From Sphingomonas sp. UBA1000 (GTDB lineage Bacteria > Pseudomonadota > Alphaproteobacteria > Sphingomonadales > Sphingomonadaceae): a DNA stretch of 7,508 bases. The stretch lies in assembly GCA_002291855.1 (NCBI GenBank), contig DBAW01000123.1:1-7508 (forward strand). The letters run 5' to 3'. Positions 5,152 to 7,508 of this stretch are shown here, in pieces. Under the pieces are notes generated by a model, which saw only the letters and a program-made list of their open reading frames with translations, was not told where the DNA came from and ran no database searches. Position 1 is the first letter of the stretch. Each line of letters begins with the position of its first letter. A program made the translations under genes and the position numbers.

Positions 5152-6981
5152 ATGGCCAATCAGACCCCCCTTGATCTGTTCCGCCAGGTGCTGACCGGCA
5201 CCGCCCGCGCGCTGGCGCGCGAGCCGGAGGTGGAGCTGGCATTCACCGCCGACGCCCCCGGCCAGGCCGGGCGCAACCTGCGCGTGCCGATGCCGTCGCG
5301 CAGCCTGCCGCCCGAACAGGTGGCGGAGGCGCGCGGCTTTGCCGATGCATTCGCGCTCAGGCTGCGCCATCACGACACCGCGCTGCATGCGCGCGGTGCG
5401 CCGGTGGATGCGATTGCCCGCGCGGTGTTCGACGCCGCCGAGACGGCGCGGGTCGAGGCGCTGGGCGCGCGCGGGCTGGCGGGGGTTGCCGACAATCTGG
5501 ATGCCGCGCTCGTCATGCGGCTGCGCTCCGATCCGATCAGCCGGGCGCGGACGCGCGACGAGGTGCCGCTGTCGAGCGCGGTGCAGCTGATGGTGCGCGA
5601 ACGGCTGACCGGCCGCCCCAGCCCGGCGGCGGCGGAGCCGGGGCTGGCGCTGGTGCGCGACTGGATCGAAGGCCGTGCCGGGGACGATCTCGACGCGCTG
5701 GCGCTCGCGCTCGACGATCAGGCGCAGTTCCAGAAGCTGACCGCCAAGCTGCTGCGCGATCTCGAACTGGTCGACGCCGAGGCCGAGGCCAATGACAGCG
5801 CCGACGACAGCGACAGCGAAGGGCGCGACGAACCCGACGAGGCCGAGACCACCGACGAGGCCGATGACGGCGAAGCCGGCAATGAAGGCCAGATGGAGGC
5901 GCGCACCGAGCCGGCAGAGGGCGAGGACGGCGAGAGCGAGCCCGATGAGGGCGAGCCCGATTACGACGCCGATGGCGAGGCCGAGGCCGCCGAGGACGGC
6001 GAGGACGGGATGATGCCCGTGCGCCCCAACCGGCCGCCCGCCGATCTGCCGCCGCAGTTCGATTACAAGGTCTGGACCAGCCGGTTCGACGAGGTGATCG
6101 AGGCGGGCGAGCTGTGCGACGAGGACGAGCTGGGGCGGCTGCGCGCCTATCTCGACCAGCAACTCGTTCACCTGCAGGGCGCGGTGGCCAAGCTTGCCAA
6201 CCGGTTGCAGCGCCGGCTGATGGCGCAGCAGAGCCGCAGCTGGGATTTCGATCAGGAAGAAGGGCTGCTCGATGCCGCGCGGCTGGCGCGCGTCGTCGTC
6301 AATCCGGGCCAGAGCCTCAGCTACAAGATCGAGCGTGATACCGATTTCCGCGACACCGTCGTCACGCTGCTGATCGACAATTCGGGATCGATGCGCGGCC
6401 GGCCGATTTCGATCGCCGCGATCAGCGCCGACATCCTTGCCCGCACGCTCGAACGGGTGGGCGTCAAGACCGAGATTCTGGGCTTCACCACCCGCGCCTG
6501 GAAGGGCGGGCAATCGCGCGAGGACTGGCTGGCGGCGGGCCGCCCGCCCTTGCCCGGCCGGCTCAACGATCTGCGCCACATCGTCTACAAACCTGCCGAC
6601 ATGCCGTGGCGGCGGGCGCGGCGGAACCTTGGCCTGATGATGCGCGAGGGGCTGCTCAAGGAAAATATCGACGGCGAGGCGCTGATGTGGGCGCACAGCC
6701 GGATCATCGCCCGACCCGAGGAACGCAAGATCCTGATGGTGATTTCGGACGGCGCGCCGGTCGATGATTCGACGCTGTCGGTTAACAATGGCGCCTATCT
6801 GGAACGCCATTTGCGGCAGGTGATCGGCTGGATCGAGGGGCGCTCGCCGGTCGAGCTGGTGGCGATCGGCATCGGCCATGACGTCACCCGCTATTACAGC
6901 CGGGCGGTGACGATCATGGATGCCGAACAGCTGGGCGGCACGATGGTCGAGCAGCTGGCCGGGCTGTTCGACCAGCCCTGA
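5152..6981 (+). CDS. cobT: Cobaltochelatase-type VWA subunit CobT
   Basis: The protein has 609 residues from the chosen start, usual for alphaproteobacterial CobT. The N-terminal third is helical and opens with TPLDLFRQVLTGTARALARE. Residues about 209-286 form a strongly acidic Asp/Glu/Gly/Ala linker, likely disordered. A conserved segment then leads to a C-terminal VWA domain with the MIDAS motif DNSGS (D409, S411, S413) and a later metal-proximal aspartate, D533 in ISDGAP. CobT is the counterpart of BchD/ChlD: it forms a two-tier complex with the CobS ATPase and transmits ATP-driven movement to CobN. An in-frame ATG at 5140 would add four residues (MRAG). Neither start has a good ribosome binding site, and 5152, reading MANQTPLD, looks more family-like. 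It follows cobS on the same strand with two hairpins between, so co-transcription is likely but could be modulated. An ATP-driven remodelling role other than cobalt insertion is possible. Confidence 0.92.
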   Translation: MANQTPLDLFRQVLTGTARALAREPEVELAFTADAPGQAGRNLRVPMPSRSLPPEQVAEARGFADAFALRLRHHDTALHARGAPVDAIARAVFDAAETARVEALGARGLAGVADNLDAALVMRLRSDPISRARTRDEVPLSSAVQLMVRERLTGRPSPAAAEPGLALVRDWIEGRAGDDLDALALALDDQAQFQKLTAKLLRDLELVDAEAEANDSADDSDSEGRDEPDEAETTDEADDGEAGNEGQMEARTEPAEGEDGESEPDEGEPDYDADGEAEAAEDGEDGMMPVRPNRPPADLPPQFDYKVWTSRFDEVIEAGELCDEDELGRLRAYLDQQLVHLQGAVAKLANRLQRRLMAQQSRSWDFDQEEGLLDAARLARVVVNPGQSLSYKIERDTDFRDTVVTLLIDNSGSMRGRPISIAAISADILARTLERVGVKTEILGFTTRAWKGGQSREDWLAAGRPPLPGRLNDLRHIVYKPADMPWRRARRNLGLMMREGLLKENIDGEALMWAHSRIIARPEERKILMVISDGAPVDDSTLSVNNGAYLERHLRQVIGWIEGRSPVELVAIGIGHDVTRYYSRAVTIMDAEQLGGTMVEQLAGLFDQP

Positions 6982-6982
6982 A

Positions 6983-7010
6983 CGCCGGGGCCTGAGCGCC
7001 GGGGCCTGAG
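6983..7010. repeat. Two tandem copies of a 14-base unit after cobT
   Basis: CGCCGGGGCCTGAG occurs twice without interruption (6983-6996 and 6997-7010), immediately after the cobT stop. The end of the second copy forms the left arm of the following palindrome. The first copy lacks a partner arm, which suggests a local slippage duplication beside the terminator. Confidence 0.8.
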
Positions 7011-7026
7011 GCGCGCGCCTCAGGCC
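7003..7026. terminator. Perfect 24-base palindrome between convergent cobT and ABC transporter genes
   Basis: GGCCTGAGGCGC (7003-7014) is followed directly by its reverse complement GCGCCTCAGGCC (7015-7026). With a 4-base loop this gives a 10-bp GC-rich stem on either strand, which suits a bidirectional terminator between convergent genes. It includes the stop and neighbouring codons of the ABC transporter (TGA at 7022-7020). No U-tract follows in either direction, so the termination role is inferred from position and symmetry. Confidence 0.55.
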
Positions 7027-7508
7027 TCCTCCATCTCCCGCTCGCTCGCCTGACGCGCCCACATTTCGGCATAGAGGCCGCCCATCGCCAGCAGCTGGGC
7101 ATGGGTGCCGCGCTCCGCCGCCCGGCCCTGATCGAGCACGATGATCTCGTCGGCATCGACGATGGTCGACAGGCGGTGGGCGATGATGACGGTGGTGCGC
7201 CGCGCCGACACCTCGCGCAGCGTGCGCTGGATCTCGGCCTCGGTGCGGCTGTCGAGCGCGCTCGTCGCCTCGTCGAGGATCAGGATCGGCGGGTCCTTGA
7301 GCAATGTGCGCGCGATGGCGACACGCTGCTTTTCGCCGCCCGACAGCTTCAGCCCGCGCTCGCCGACCATCGCCTGATAGCCGTCGGGCAGCGCCATGAT
7401 GAAATCATGGATGCGCGCCGCGCGCGCCGCCGCCTCGATCTCCGCCTGGGTCGCGCCTTCGCGGCCATAGCCGATATTGTAGCCGATGGTGTCGTTGAAC
7501 AGCACCGT
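7020..7508 (-). CDS. Atm1/HMT1-type ABC transporter, C-terminal ATPase domain (partial)
   Basis: Only the last 162 residues are present; the membrane domain and Walker A lie beyond the right edge. The visible part starts at the Q-loop-proximal segment TVLFNDTIGYNIGYGR. It then has the ABC signature LSGGEKQR, Walker B ILILDEATSALD and the switch histidine in AHRLSTI, followed by a short acidic C-terminal tail. The VLFNDTI and YNI(G)YG sequences are typical of Atm1/ABCB7/HMT1-type half-transporters with fused membrane and ATPase domains. Alphaproteobacterial members, such as the structurally known Novosphingobium Atm1, export glutathione-linked metals or related thiol compounds across the inner membrane. 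Assignment to this subfamily rests on the ATPase domain only; an MsbA-like lipid exporter is less likely. It converges on cobT across a palindromic terminator. Confidence 0.88.
   Translation of the reverse strand, partial: TVLFNDTIGYNIGYGREGATQAEIEAAARAARIHDFIMALPDGYQAMVGERGLKLSGGEKQRVAIARTLLKDPPILILDEATSALDSRTEAEIQRTLREVSARRTTVIIAHRLSTIVDADEIIVLDQGRAAERGTHAQLLAMGGLYAEMWARQASEREMEEA

Noticed and set aside
4951..7062. 703-residue open frame on the minus strand opposite cobT
   Set aside because: It is antisense to a clear CobT with MIDAS motif and acidic linker. Its composition is the mirror image of cobT codons, as expected in GC-rich DNA, and no domain is recognisable.

Overview
The window is GC-rich, densely packed bacterial DNA. 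The gene set fits an alphaproteobacterium, most likely a sphingomonad: a BolA/J-domain/CobS/CobT neighbourhood, a proteobacterial Atm1-type ABC transporter, and REP-like hairpins that open with GAGCATTTTCC or GAGCGGTTTCC. The lineage is an inference from gene content and style, not from a marker gene. I see no tRNA, rRNA, CRISPR array, insertion sequence or phage gene.

Left part, minus strand (1-2733): read in the direction of transcription, this holds bolA, a Nudix hydrolase, a pirin and an epoxide-hydrolase-like alpha/beta hydrolase, then possibly the first codons of another gene at the window edge. bolA/Nudix and Nudix/pirin are each joined by a 4-base ATGA stop/start overlap, so these three are almost certainly one translationally coupled operon. 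A 123-base gap containing a REP-like hairpin separates pirin from the hydrolase, which has its own strong ribosome binding site.

Centre (2734-3949): a 33-base divergent spacer with a TATATA box separates bolA from a plus-strand gene for a small protein with a C-terminal J-domain. This gene converges on a minus-strand VOC (glyoxalase-fold) gene, which in turn diverges from cobS.

Right part (3950-7508): cobS (AAA+ ATPase) and cobT (acidic linker plus VWA/MIDAS domain) encode the two motor subunits of a CobNST-type metal chelatase. The large substrate-binding subunit CobN is not in the window. Between them lie two hairpins: an imperfect REP-like element that starts at the cobS stop codon, and a perfect 17-bp inverted repeat. 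After cobT come a 14-base tandem duplication and a 24-base perfect palindrome, probably a bidirectional terminator shared with a convergent Atm1-type ABC transporter gene cut by the right edge.

The two most interesting points are a dispersed repeat whose two copies each begin at a stop codon (pirin and cobS), and the association of a J-domain protein with an AAA+/VWA pair, which could act on a target other than cobalamin. Neither is shown to be a new system by sequence alone.
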